A stretch of DNA of 44,023 bases from Pseudomonadota bacterium (GTDB lineage: Bacteria; Pseudomonadota; Gammaproteobacteria; Burkholderiales; Burkholderiaceae_C), in contig JAEWBU010000379.1 in the NCBI GenBank assembly GCA_023390985.1, forward strand, positions 1 through 44,023, given 5' to 3'. A program made the position numbers and the translations under genes. The notes under the pieces are model-generated. The model was not told the origin of the DNA. It saw nothing but the letters and a program-made list of their open reading frames with translations, and did no database searches. Positions 33,720-41,570 of the stretch are shown here, piece after piece; position 1 is the stretch's first letter; every line of letters begins with the position of its first letter.

Positions 33720-36344
33720 GTGCAAGACCCTCGCTCCAAGCCATCCGTGGCCGCCGCGGCAGCGCCGGCGGCGAGCGCGCTTCGTCCGGCCGGCCTGGGC
33801 TGCTGGAGCTGGAACGTGTCGACCGGGGAGGTCGCTCTTTCCCCCGGAGCCGGCAGGATCTTCGGCATTCCCGAACCGCAACTCAGCTTTGCGGCCTGGC
33901 TCGGGTACGTCGATGCCGAGGATGCCAAGGCGCTGCAGGCGCTGGAAGAACAGGTTCGCCGCGGGCAGCGCAGCTTCAGTTTCGAGTACCGCTTCCGCCG
34001 GCAGGATGGGTCACGAAGATGGTTGAAGAGCGATGGCGAGGTCGTGGCCGTCGACGAACGCGGCTTACCGCTCAGCATTTCCGGGACGGTTCTGGACCTC
34101 GGTGATGCGGACTCGCCGGACGCGCCCGGTGCGGACCGGGGGGATGCCTTCCTCGGCACGCTCCTCTCCAACAAGGCCTGGATCTGGGAACAGGACGCGG
34201 ACTACCGCTTCATCCGGGTGGAAGGCGGCACGCAAACGCCCATCGCCGAGATGGATGACGCCATCGGGCGCCGGCGCTGGGAGCTTCCCCATGCCGTTCC
34301 CCTGATCGGCTCCTGGCGGGACCACCTGCATGTGCTCGAATCCCGCCAGGCCTTCGACGGATTCGAGTACCGCATCGGTCAGGGCCCGGATGCCTCGTAC
34401 GCCTCGGCGTCCGGCGGCCCCGTGTACGACGCCGACGGTGCGTTTCGTGGCTACCGGGGCACGGCCCACAACATCACGCGCCGGGTGCAGGCGGAACAGG
34501 CGGCGGCGCGCGCCCGCCTGCTCCTGGAGCAGGCCTCCCGCCTGGGGCAGCTGGGCGCCTGGACGCTGTCCTTGCCCGGCATGGAGGTGGAGTGGACGAA
34601 CGAGAGCCGCCACTTGCTCGGGTACGTCGGGGACGGCCCGCTGACCTGGGAAGCGGCGCTCGCCTGCCTGGAGCCGGCGTCGCGGACGGAGCTCGAAAAG
34701 GCCGTCGTCGAGTGCGCCGCGCGCCACCAGCCCTTCGACCTCGAAGCACGGATGCCCGGGCAGGGCGGGTCTCCCCGGTGGCTGCGGATCATCGGAGAGC
34801 CCGCGCCCTCCGTCGTCGGGCCGTGGCAGCGGGTGAACGGCGCCATCCAGGATGTGTCGGCGCGCAAGGAGGATGCCCGGCGCTTGCAGGAGATCAACGA
34901 GCGGCTGGTCACGACCCTCGAAAGCATCACGGAAGGCTTCTTCACCGTCGACCGCGAGTGGCGGATCACCTATGCGAACCACGTACTGGTCCGGGTGGCC
35001 CAGCGTTCGCGGGACGAGCTCCTGGGCCGCTCGCTCGTGGAGGTGTTCCCCTGGTTCGAGGGGAGCCTCTTCCACCAGGAGTACGAGGCGGCGCTCGCGA
35101 GCGGCCGCACCGCGCACTTCGAGGGCCTGGCCCAGTCGCTCGGCGTCTGGGTGGAGGTGTACGCCTATCCCTCCGCGCAAGGGCTTGCCGTCTACTTCCA
35201 GGACATCACCGAACGCAGGAATGCGCAGGACGCCTTGCGGGCGAGCGAGGAGCGGCATCGGCTCTTCTTCGAAGTCAGCCTCGAGGCGGTCCTCCAGCTG
35301 GAGCAGGAGTCGGGCAGGATCCTCTCCGTCAATCCGGCGGCTTGCCGGATGTTCGGCCTGACGGAAGCCGAGATCAGGGCCCGGGGCCGCGACGGGTTGG
35401 TCGCGGCCGGCGAACACCGGCTGCAGTCCCTGCGCGATGCCGCGAAGAGCGCGCGATCGGCACGCGGTCAGCTCAGGCTGGTTCGCGGCGACGGCACCGA
35501 ATTCGAGGCGGAGATCGGCGGGGCGCTGTTCACGGCGAGCGACGGCACCACCTATGCGAGCGTCTCGGTCAGGGACCTGAGCGAGCCGCTCAGGCACGAG
35601 GCGGAGATCCTCGCCCTGAACGAAAGCCTTGCGCAGAAGGTGCGCGAGAGGACGAGCGAACTGGAATGCGCCAACCGCGAACTGAAGGGTTTCGCGCACG
35701 CGCTGGCCCATGATCTGCGCGCCCCCATCGCGACGATCGGCACCCTGGCGCAGGTGCTGGAGCAGCGGCTGCAACCGGGCGCCGAGAAGGACCGCCACTA
35801 CGCCGCCAGGCTCAATCGGGCCGCGCAACAGCTCGACGAGTACGTGGAGGCGCTCCTGTCGCACGCACGCATCTCGCAGCTGCCCCTGCGTGCATCGCGC
35901 GTCGACCTGAGCGCGATGGCGGAGCGCATACTGGACGACCTGCGCCTGCGTGAGCCGGCCCGCACGGTGGCGACGCATGTCCAACCCGGCCTGGTCGCGG
36001 TCGGAGACCCCACGCTGCTGTGGATGGCGCTGGAGAACCTGCTCGGGAACGCATGGAAGTTCACGAAGAACCGTGCGGACGCCGAAATCCGGTTCAGTGC
36101 GCAAGTGGAGGCGGACGGGCGCCCGACCTACTGCGTCAGCGACAACGGTGCGGGATTCGACATGGAGTACGCGCACAAGCTGTTCGGGACGTTCCAGCGC
36201 CTTCACACCCAGGACGAATTCCCCGGCACGGGGGTGGGCCTGGCGAACGTGCAGCGGATCGTGCTGCGTCACGGCGGCCGGATCCGGGCCGAGGGCCGGC
36301 CGGGCACCGGCGCCGCCTTCCACTTCACCCTGGCATCGGAGTGA
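33720..36344 (+). CDS. Soluble multi-PAS sensor histidine kinase
   Basis: An 874-residue kinase from the GTG at 33720. Five PAS-like modules can be read at about 25-128, 145-258, 270-385, 395-500 and 510-622, several ending in the PAC pattern (GTAHNITRRVQAE, GAIQDVSARKEDA, VYFQDITERRNAQ). A linker coil (NESLAQKVRERTSELE) leads to the dimerisation domain with phospho-acceptor H664 in AHALAHDLRAPIATI. The ATPase domain has an N-box (ENLLGNAWKF), DNGAGFD and GTGVGL. No membrane helix or signal peptide is seen, so it senses cytosolic cues. No response regulator is encoded nearby. The frame extends far upstream only as the antisense of the MocR gene. Confidence 0.88.
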   Translation: MQDPRSKPSVAAAAAPAASALRPAGLGCWSWNVSTGEVALSPGAGRIFGIPEPQLSFAAWLGYVDAEDAKALQALEEQVRRGQRSFSFEYRFRRQDGSRRWLKSDGEVVAVDERGLPLSISGTVLDLGDADSPDAPGADRGDAFLGTLLSNKAWIWEQDADYRFIRVEGGTQTPIAEMDDAIGRRRWELPHAVPLIGSWRDHLHVLESRQAFDGFEYRIGQGPDASYASASGGPVYDADGAFRGYRGTAHNITRRVQAEQAAARARLLLEQASRLGQLGAWTLSLPGMEVEWTNESRHLLGYVGDGPLTWEAALACLEPASRTELEKAVVECAARHQPFDLEARMPGQGGSPRWLRIIGEPAPSVVGPWQRVNGAIQDVSARKEDARRLQEINERLVTTLESITEGFFTVDREWRITYANHVLVRVAQRSRDELLGRSLVEVFPWFEGSLFHQEYEAALASGRTAHFEGLAQSLGVWVEVYAYPSAQGLAVYFQDITERRNAQDALRASEERHRLFFEVSLEAVLQLEQESGRILSVNPAACRMFGLTEAEIRARGRDGLVAAGEHRLQSLRDAAKSARSARGQLRLVRGDGTEFEAEIGGALFTASDGTTYASVSVRDLSEPLRHEAEILALNESLAQKVRERTSELECANRELKGFAHALAHDLRAPIATIGTLAQVLEQRLQPGAEKDRHYAARLNRAAQQLDEYVEALLSHARISQLPLRASRVDLSAMAERILDDLRLREPARTVATHVQPGLVAVGDPTLLWMALENLLGNAWKFTKNRADAEIRFSAQVEADGRPTYCVSDNGAGFDMEYAHKLFGTFQRLHTQDEFPGTGVGLANVQRIVLRHGGRIRAEGRPGTGAAFHFTLASE

Positions 36345-36449
36345 TCGCTTGCAGCGGCGCGGCCGGAAGCAGCGCAGAGCGCCGGCGGGATGGATCCGCG
36401 AACGGACGCGGCTACATTGGCGCTTTCTTTCGAGCCGAACAGGATTGCC

Positions 36450-36941
36450 ATGACCTCTCGCCGTAGCCCGGCTGCCGCGACTGCGGCATGCCTGGCCATG
36501 TCGTTCGCGAGCGCCGCCGCCGGTGCGGAGCAGATCGGCTCCGTCGACACCGTCTTCAAGTTCATCGGGCCCAACCACAAGATCGTGGTGGAGGCTTACG
36601 ACGACCCTTCCGTCCGGGGCGTGACATGCCATGTTTCGCGAGCGAAGACGGGCGGGATCAGCGGAGCCGTCGGCTTCGCCGAGGATCCGAGCGACGCCTC
36701 GATCGCCTGCCGCCAGGTCGGCCCGATCTCCTTTGCGCAGCCGATCGAGCAGCAACAGGAGGTCTTCAGCGAGCGCACCTCGATCCTGTTCAAGCGGATG
36801 CGCATCGTGCGGATCGTGGACGCCAGGCGCAACGCTCTCGTGTACCTCACCTATTCCGACAAGCTGATCGAGGGAAGTCCCAAGAACAGCATCACCACCG
36901 TCGCGGTGGATCCATCCACTCCCATACCCATGAAGCGATGA
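36450..36941 (+). CDS. CreA-family secreted protein
   Basis: A 163-residue CreA-family protein with a signal peptide (TAACLAMSFASAAAGAEQ). The conserved core is GSVDTVFKFIGPNHKIVVEA, then the YDDPSVRGVTCHVSRAKTGG and ACRQVGPI cysteine pair, then VFSERTSILFKRMRIVRIVD. The function of CreA is unknown; the two cysteines could form a periplasmic disulfide. It begins 105 bases after the kinase gene, and its TGA overlaps the ATG of the next gene by four bases. Confidence 0.92.
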   Translation: MTSRRSPAAATAACLAMSFASAAAGAEQIGSVDTVFKFIGPNHKIVVEAYDDPSVRGVTCHVSRAKTGGISGAVGFAEDPSDASIACRQVGPISFAQPIEQQQEVFSERTSILFKRMRIVRIVDARRNALVYLTYSDKLIEGSPKNSITTVAVDPSTPIPMKR

Positions 36942-37378
36942 GGACGTCGTTCATGGCAACACCCGGCCCGCTGATTCGCGCGATCGCCGCGTGCGTCTGC
37001 GCTGCCGGCTTCCTCGTCCCGGTCGCGCGAGCGACCGAGCCGGCACCGTCGAGGCCGACCATGCTCCGGGCGGCGGTCCCCGACTATCCGGCCGAGGCCC
37101 GGCGACATGGGTTGGAAGGAACTGTTCACGTCGGCGTCCGCGTACTCGCCGACGGTGAGCCTGCGGAAGTTCGGATCCAGAGGAGCTCCGGCGCAAGGGC
37201 ACTGGACCAGGCGGCGATGGCCGCCGCGGCCGCTTCGAAGTTCCGCCCCGCGCTGAACGCGGAGGGCGTCCCGGTGGAGGCCCGGGTGATCGTGCCCTAC
37301 AGGTTTGTGCTGGAGGACGAGCCCAGGCGCGAAGCTGCCCGCCCGCCCGTCTTGCATTCAGCGCCGGAAGCGCCCTGA
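36938..37378 (+). CDS. Secreted TonB C-terminal-domain protein
   Basis: A 146-residue protein whose ATG overlaps the creA-like stop (ATGA); a second ATG at 36953 is possible. A signal-peptide-like segment (IRAIAACVCAAGFLVPVARA) is followed directly by a TonB C-terminal domain (PDYPAEARRHGLEGTVHVGV, SSGARALDQAAMAAAAASKF, RPAL, VIVPYRFVLE). True TonB has a retained membrane anchor and a long proline-rich spacer; both are missing, so energy transfer to outer-membrane receptors is unlikely. Stand-alone domains like this are common in proteobacteria and poorly characterised. Confidence 0.82.
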   Translation: MRTSFMATPGPLIRAIAACVCAAGFLVPVARATEPAPSRPTMLRAAVPDYPAEARRHGLEGTVHVGVRVLADGEPAEVRIQRSSGARALDQAAMAAAAASKFRPALNAEGVPVEARVIVPYRFVLEDEPRREAARPPVLHSAPEAP

Positions 37379-37394
37379 ACCCGAGGCAGCCAGA

Positions 37395-37408
37395 GGCCGC
37401 CAGCGGCC
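37395..37408 (+). terminator. Small GC hairpin after the TonB-C gene
   Basis: GGCCG and CGGCC form a perfect five-base stem around CCAG, beginning 17 bases after the TonB-C stop. No U-tract follows. It is a weak candidate for a transcript end before the OsmC genes. Confidence 0.25.
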
Positions 37409-37424
37409 CAAGGTACCCGGATTT

Positions 37425-37453
37425 CGTTCGGGCGTGCTTATCATGTTCGAACG
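37425..37453 (+). promoter_or_regulatory. Inverted repeat in the OsmC promoter region
   Basis: CGTTCG (37425-37430) and CGAACG (37448-37453) are an inverted repeat with a 17-base spacer holding TTATCAT (37438-37444), a plausible -10. The right arm lies inside the palindrome GTTCGAAC-like sequence. It sits 56 bases before the first OsmC start and may be a promoter with an overlapping operator. Confidence 0.3.
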
Positions 37454-37508
37454 TCGAGAGTCGCGAGCACTCGAAGTGCACCTTTGATCCGAGCTGGAGC
37501 ATCACATC

Positions 37509-38027
37509 ATGAGCGACATGCAGCGCATCAATGAATCACTCCGCCAGGCGGCCGCGTACCTGGCCGAGCATCCGCAAGCCGCCATCTCCCAGGACACGCC
37601 GGCCGTGGCCGTTCTGGAATCCGGCTTGCGGTGCCGCGCCAGCTCTCCCGGAGGCGTCTCGCTCGTGAGCGACATGCCCGCGGCCGTCGGCGGGGAAGGG
37701 AGTGCACCGACGCCGGGCTGGTTGTTGCGAGCGGCACTCGCCAACTGCGACGCGACCGTGATCGCGATGCGCGCCGCGCAGCTGGGCATCGTGCTCGATC
37801 GGCTCGAAGTGAGCGTCAGCAGCGAGTCGGACGATCGAGGCCTGCTGGGGCTGGCCGATTCGGCGCCGGCGGGTCCGCTGGAAGTCCGGGTGACAGTCCG
37901 CCTGTCTGCGACAGGAACGCCGGACGAACAGGTCCGGGCGCTCGTGCAGTGGTCGGAGAAGCATTCGCCCGTCAGCGATGCGGTGCGACGGGCCGTGCCG
38001 GTCGTGACCGAGGTGGTGGTCGGATAG
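37509..38027 (+). CDS. OsmC-family protein (first of a tandem pair)
   Basis: A 172-residue OsmC/Ohr-fold protein. The central helix carries the expected first cysteine (PGWLLRAALANCDATVIAMR, C80) and the following strand-helix pattern is normal. The second redox cysteine, expected after a histidine in the C-terminal half, is a serine here (KHSPVSD, S153), so an Ohr-type peroxidase cycle is unlikely. An N-terminal helix of about 25 residues precedes the fold. GGAG lies nine bases before the ATG. The neighbour is a second OsmC-like gene, suggesting a functional pair or heterodimer. Confidence 0.85.
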   Translation: MSDMQRINESLRQAAAYLAEHPQAAISQDTPAVAVLESGLRCRASSPGGVSLVSDMPAAVGGEGSAPTPGWLLRAALANCDATVIAMRAAQLGIVLDRLEVSVSSESDDRGLLGLADSAPAGPLEVRVTVRLSATGTPDEQVRALVQWSEKHSPVSDAVRRAVPVVTEVVVG

Positions 38028-38075
38028 CGCCGGGGCGTGCTGGACCGGTGCTGGAAACCATGCGTGGAGGACACG

Positions 38076-38480
38076 TTGGAAATCTCTGCAAGCATCACCA
38101 ATTCGCCGGGCCACCACCGGGTGGTCGTCCGTACCGGCGACGCTGAACACGAAGTGAGCGTCGCGCCGAAGAGCACGGGAGGCTCCGCCACCAACGGTGG
38201 GGAGTTCCTGATGCTCGCCCTGGCGACTTGCTACTGCAACGACCTCTACCGCGAAGCCGCACGGCTCGGGCTGACCCTCGAGGAGGTCCGGGTCGAAGCG
38301 GTCGCGGAGTTCCCGGGCATCGGACTGGCGGCTTCCGATGTCCGCTATCGCGCCTCGATCCGGTCCAGCGCTTCCCCGGAGGAAATCGCTCGCCTGCTGC
38401 GCGAAACGGATGCCGTCGCGGAGGTGCATAACACGCTGCGCAGGGGAGCGCAGGTCCAGCTGATGAACACCTGCCACTGA
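38076..38480 (+). CDS. OsmC-family protein (second of a tandem pair), TTG start
   Basis: A 134-residue OsmC-fold protein. The TTG at 38076 was chosen because GGAGG lies five bases upstream and MEISASITNSPGHHRVVV begins directly with the first OsmC strand; GTG codons at 38037 and 38064 are alternatives. The central helix has a CxC pair (LALATCYCNDLYREA, C52 and C54). The position of the second redox cysteine is asparagine (AEVHNTL); a last cysteine is at 133. The function is therefore not a standard peroxidase. It starts 48 bases after the first OsmC stop and is probably co-transcribed with it. Confidence 0.8.
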   Translation: MEISASITNSPGHHRVVVRTGDAEHEVSVAPKSTGGSATNGGEFLMLALATCYCNDLYREAARLGLTLEEVRVEAVAEFPGIGLAASDVRYRASIRSSASPEEIARLLRETDAVAEVHNTLRRGAQVQLMNTCH

Positions 38481-38565
38481 TTCACTAGCGCTTTCGACCA
38501 TCGCGCTTTCAGGTGCGGTACGACTTGCAGGGTCGGCACAGTCGCCCCAGGCGCGCCCCGACGGG

Positions 38566-39852
38566 TCAGCCCCGCACCCGCGCCCCCGCGGCGATGGTCG
38601 GTGGCGCCGCGTTCAGCGTTTCGATGGCGAAGCCGGCCGCGGCCTTGTAGCGGGCCATGTAGGCCTCGCGCTCGGCGGCGGGGATGACGTCGTCGATGTG
38701 GTCGAAGACGCCGCCGCAGCGCTCGTCCACCAGCCCCAGCAGGCCGAACGGTCCCGCGCCGCGGTTGCGCAGCACCAGGGCCGAGATGTCGGCGCACAGC
38801 TTCTCGTCGTAGCGGCGCAGGGCCGCCGGCTGGATCCCGAGTTCCACCAAGGCCGCGCCCAGGACGCGCGCGTCGACGATGGCCTGGCTGGCACCGTTGG
38901 AGCCGACCGGGTACATGACGTGGGCGGCGTCGCCCAGCAGCGCGACGCGGCCGTCGACCCAGGTGGGCACCGGGTCGCGGTCGATCATCGGGTACTCGAA
39001 GACCTCCGTCGCGCCGCGCAGCAGGGCCGGGACGTCGAGCCAGCCGAAGTCCCATCCTTCGAAATGGTGGATGAAGTCGGCGACGTCGACCCGCCGATTC
39101 CAGTCACCCTGGGTCCAGCCCTGGCTGTTGTCCACGGTGATCTCGGCGATCCAGTTGATCGTCGCCAGTCCGCTCGCCGGATCCGGCGGCGAGATCGGAT
39201 AGAACACCACGCGGTGCTTCAGGCTGCCGAGACCCACGAACGACGCGCCGGATCGGATCGGCACGCCCGGCGTGGTGCCGCGCCACATGATCGCGCCACC
39301 CCAATGGATAGCCGGCTGATCCGGGTGCATCTGCGCGCGCACGGCGGAGTGCAGCCCGTCGGCGGCCACCAGCAGGGCGCCGCGCGCCTCGAGCCGGCGG
39401 CCGTCGCGCGTTTCGATCGAGGCCACCACGCCGTCAGGCTCGTTGCGGTAGCCGACCACGCGGTGCCCGAGTCGCAACGAGTCGGCACCCAGCCGCTCGA
39501 GCACGGTGCGGTACAGCAGCATCTGCAGCCGGCCGCGGTGCACCGAATACTGCGGCCAGCGATAGCCGGCCGGCAGGCCGCGGGGCTCGGCGTAGATGTC
39601 CTTGCCGTTGCGGCCGACCAGCGCCCATTCGCGGGCCTGGATGCCGATGGTGTCGAGCGCGCGCTCGTCGAGGCCGAGGTCGAACAGCTCGCGCACGGCG
39701 TTCGGCTGCAGGTTGATGCCGACGCCCAGCGGCTGCAGCTGCGGCACCGCCTCGAACACGATGCAGGGGACACCGATCTGGTGGAGCGTGAGGGCGAGGC
39801 TGAGCCCGCCGATGCCGCCGCCGGCGATCAGGACGGGGGCTTGCACGGTCAC
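38566..39852 (-). CDS. FAD-dependent aromatic-ring-type monooxygenase
   Basis: A 428-residue group A flavin monooxygenase. The FAD loop GGGIGGLSLALTLHQIGV is at the N-terminus, LLVAADGLHSAVRAQ holds the conserved DG motif, and GRVALLGDAAHVMYPVGSNG the GD motif binding the FAD ribityl chain. It resembles salicylate or 3-hydroxybenzoate 6-hydroxylases, but the substrate is not identifiable and no ring-cleavage genes are near. The GTG start at 39852 overlaps the upstream stop (GTGA) and has GGAG five bases before it; the open frame further upstream is a shadow. Confidence 0.88.
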   Translation of the reverse strand: MTVQAPVLIAGGGIGGLSLALTLHQIGVPCIVFEAVPQLQPLGVGINLQPNAVRELFDLGLDERALDTIGIQAREWALVGRNGKDIYAEPRGLPAGYRWPQYSVHRGRLQMLLYRTVLERLGADSLRLGHRVVGYRNEPDGVVASIETRDGRRLEARGALLVAADGLHSAVRAQMHPDQPAIHWGGAIMWRGTTPGVPIRSGASFVGLGSLKHRVVFYPISPPDPASGLATINWIAEITVDNSQGWTQGDWNRRVDVADFIHHFEGWDFGWLDVPALLRGATEVFEYPMIDRDPVPTWVDGRVALLGDAAHVMYPVGSNGASQAIVDARVLGAALVELGIQPAALRRYDEKLCADISALVLRNRGAGPFGLLGLVDERCGGVFDHIDDVIPAAEREAYMARYKAAAGFAIETLNAAPPTIAAGARVRG

Positions 39853-40397
39853 GCGCACTCCATCGCGGCGGGCGCGGCGATCGCCACGGGACGCATCCTC
39901 GGCAGGGCCATGGACGCGGCGCGATGCACCGACATCTGGATGCCCTGCACCATGTCCGCCTGCGCGTCGCGGTAGATGAGCTGCCCGTTCAGGGACGATC
40001 CGCGGCCCTGGATCTTCAGGAGTGCGGTCGCCAGCGACGCCGGCCCGCGGGTGTCGGCGGGCCCCAGCGTGAGGTGCCCTTCCGTCAGGGTGCCGGCGAG
40101 CGGCACCTTCAGTTCCGCGATGTTCCCTTCGGAGCAATGCCGGATCCAGAGCTGGCCGCGGACCTCGCGCGTGTGCTGCTGGAGCTGCAGGCGGATCTCG
40201 GTCCATTCGCCCGCGACCGGGACCGAGGCGTTACCCAGACCCGCCCATTCGCCGGAAAGGTTTACGCCTCGATACCTCCAGCGCCGCCACAGCGGCAGCA
40301 GGTCGTGCAGCCACAGGGACTTCAGCGCCAGCAGGAAAAACGTCGCGACGAAGGCGCCGCCGGCACCCAGAACCAGGTAGATGTCTATCTCTTCCAT
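39849..40397 (-). CDS. Membrane-anchored protein of unknown function upstream of the monooxygenase
   Basis: A 182-residue protein not recognised as a family. Residues 6-27 (IYLVLGAGGAFVATFFLLAL) form one N-terminal membrane helix, followed by a positively charged segment (LPLWRRWRYRGVNLSGEWAG). The remainder looks beta-rich (WTEIRLQLQQHTREVRGQLW, HLTLGPADTRG). Its stop overlaps the monooxygenase start by four bases, which implies translational coupling and a related role. The 75 bases before it hold no gene and should carry the promoter. Confidence 0.65.
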   Translation of the reverse strand: MEEIDIYLVLGAGGAFVATFFLLALKSLWLHDLLPLWRRWRYRGVNLSGEWAGLGNASVPVAGEWTEIRLQLQQHTREVRGQLWIRHCSEGNIAELKVPLAGTLTEGHLTLGPADTRGPASLATALLKIQGRGSSLNGQLIYRDAQADMVQGIQMSVHRAASMALPRMRPVAIAAPAAMECA

Positions 40398-40472
40398 ATG
40401 CCGACTTTGTCACGGCATCGGACCTCTCCTGTATGCGCTTGCAACAGATCTCCCGCCTGGCACGCGTGCGGT

Positions 40473-41246
40473 TCACTCGTCACTGAGGTCGACCCAGACC
40501 GGCGCATGGTCGCTGGCCTTCTCGCGGCCTCGATGTTCGACGTCCACGCCGGCCGCCCTGAGTCTGCCGGCGAGCGACGGGCTGAGGAGAAGAAAGTCCA
40601 TGCGAAATCCCCGGCCGCGCCGGAACGCCTCGTCGTTGACCCAGAAGGTGTAGATCCGCTGGTCCGGATGGAGCCGCCTCGTGGCATCCACCCAGCCCTG
40701 GGCCAGCAGGCGGCTGTAGGCCGCCCGTGTCTCCGGCTGGAGCACGGCGTCGAATTGCCAGGGCCACCAGTTGTAGATGTCGGCGTTGGTCGGCACCACA
40801 TTGAAGTCGCCGGCCAGGACGGCCGGCGTGCCGGCGTCGAGCAGCCGGTTCGCATGGACGAGCAGGCGTTCGAACCAGGCCAGCTTGTAGTCGAACTTCG
40901 GGCCCGGCTGGGGGTTGCCGTTCGGCAGGTAGACGGAAGCGACCGTGAGGCCGTGCACCTCGGCTTCCAGGTAGCGGGCCTGCACGTCCGAGTCGTCGCC
41001 AGGCAGACGGCGACAGCGCTCCGCAGGAACGTCGCCGCGAGCCAGTATGGCCACGCCGTGATGCGAAGGTTGGCCGTGCCACAGCACCGAGTAGCCCGCC
41101 GTTTCGATGGCGGCTGCCGGAAAGCGGCTGCCGCTGGTCTTGATCTCTTGCAGGCAGGCCACGTCCGGCCTGGTTTCCTCGAGCCATTCGAGCAGCCGCG
41201 GCAGGCGGCCGTTGATGCCGTTGACGTTGTAGGTGGCGATCTTCAA
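40473..41246 (-). CDS. xth: Exodeoxyribonuclease III (AP endonuclease)
   Basis: A 257-residue enzyme of the exonuclease III family, which cuts DNA at abasic sites and degrades 3' ends in base excision repair. Family motifs: KIATYNVNGING at the start, LQEIK with metal-binding E34, YLPNGNP, LAGDFNVVP, and the C-terminal SDHAPVW with catalytic H247. The natural start appears to be TTG at 41246, immediately before KIATYNVNG; no ATG or GTG is available at the family N-terminus, and the upstream open frame overlaps the next gene. The ribosome site is weak. Confidence 0.92.
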   Translation of the reverse strand: MKIATYNVNGINGRLPRLLEWLEETRPDVACLQEIKTSGSRFPAAAIETAGYSVLWHGQPSHHGVAILARGDVPAERCRRLPGDDSDVQARYLEAEVHGLTVASVYLPNGNPQPGPKFDYKLAWFERLLVHANRLLDAGTPAVLAGDFNVVPTNADIYNWWPWQFDAVLQPETRAAYSRLLAQGWVDATRRLHPDQRIYTFWVNDEAFRRGRGFRMDFLLLSPSLAGRLRAAGVDVEHRGREKASDHAPVWVDLSDE

Positions 41247-41263
41247 ACGCTGGGCAGCCGCCG

Positions 41264-41440
41264 TCAGACCGGGCTTCTCCGCCGATCCGGTTCGGAGAGC
41301 ATGCCGTCCAGCGTGGACTCCCCCGCATCGAGGCCGCCCGTTCCGCCGGGGAAACCGCCGGGTGGGTTGCCGCCGGCCGAGCGGCCCATCGCGCCGCCGA
41401 GGACGCTGCCGAGGATCTGTCCGAGGAAAGGATTGGGCAT
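41264..41440 (-). CDS. Small glycine-rich protein (58 aa)
   Basis: A 58-residue protein beginning MPNPFLGQILGSVLGGAMG, then glycine/proline-rich (NPPGGFPGGTGG) with a polar tail (LSEPDRRRSPV). GGAG lies seven bases before the ATG, supporting expression. The N-terminus faintly resembles the start of DUF937/YidB-type proteins, but the rest of that domain is missing, so no function is claimed. It ends 17 bases before the exonuclease start and may be co-transcribed. The 130 bases before it hold no recognisable gene. Confidence 0.6.
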   Translation of the reverse strand: MPNPFLGQILGSVLGGAMGRSAGGNPPGGFPGGTGGLDAGESTLDGMLSEPDRRRSPV

Positions 41441-41570
41441 GTCGCTGCTCCGGTGCTGACGTTGGAGCCACGGTAGCGCGCCCGTACGCCCGCCGGCGTA
41501 GGCAGCCTTCCAGTCCGGCGCCCGGCGAGGGAAGGCCAGCAATTCGCCGCAACCCGGCCGTGCCGTGGCC

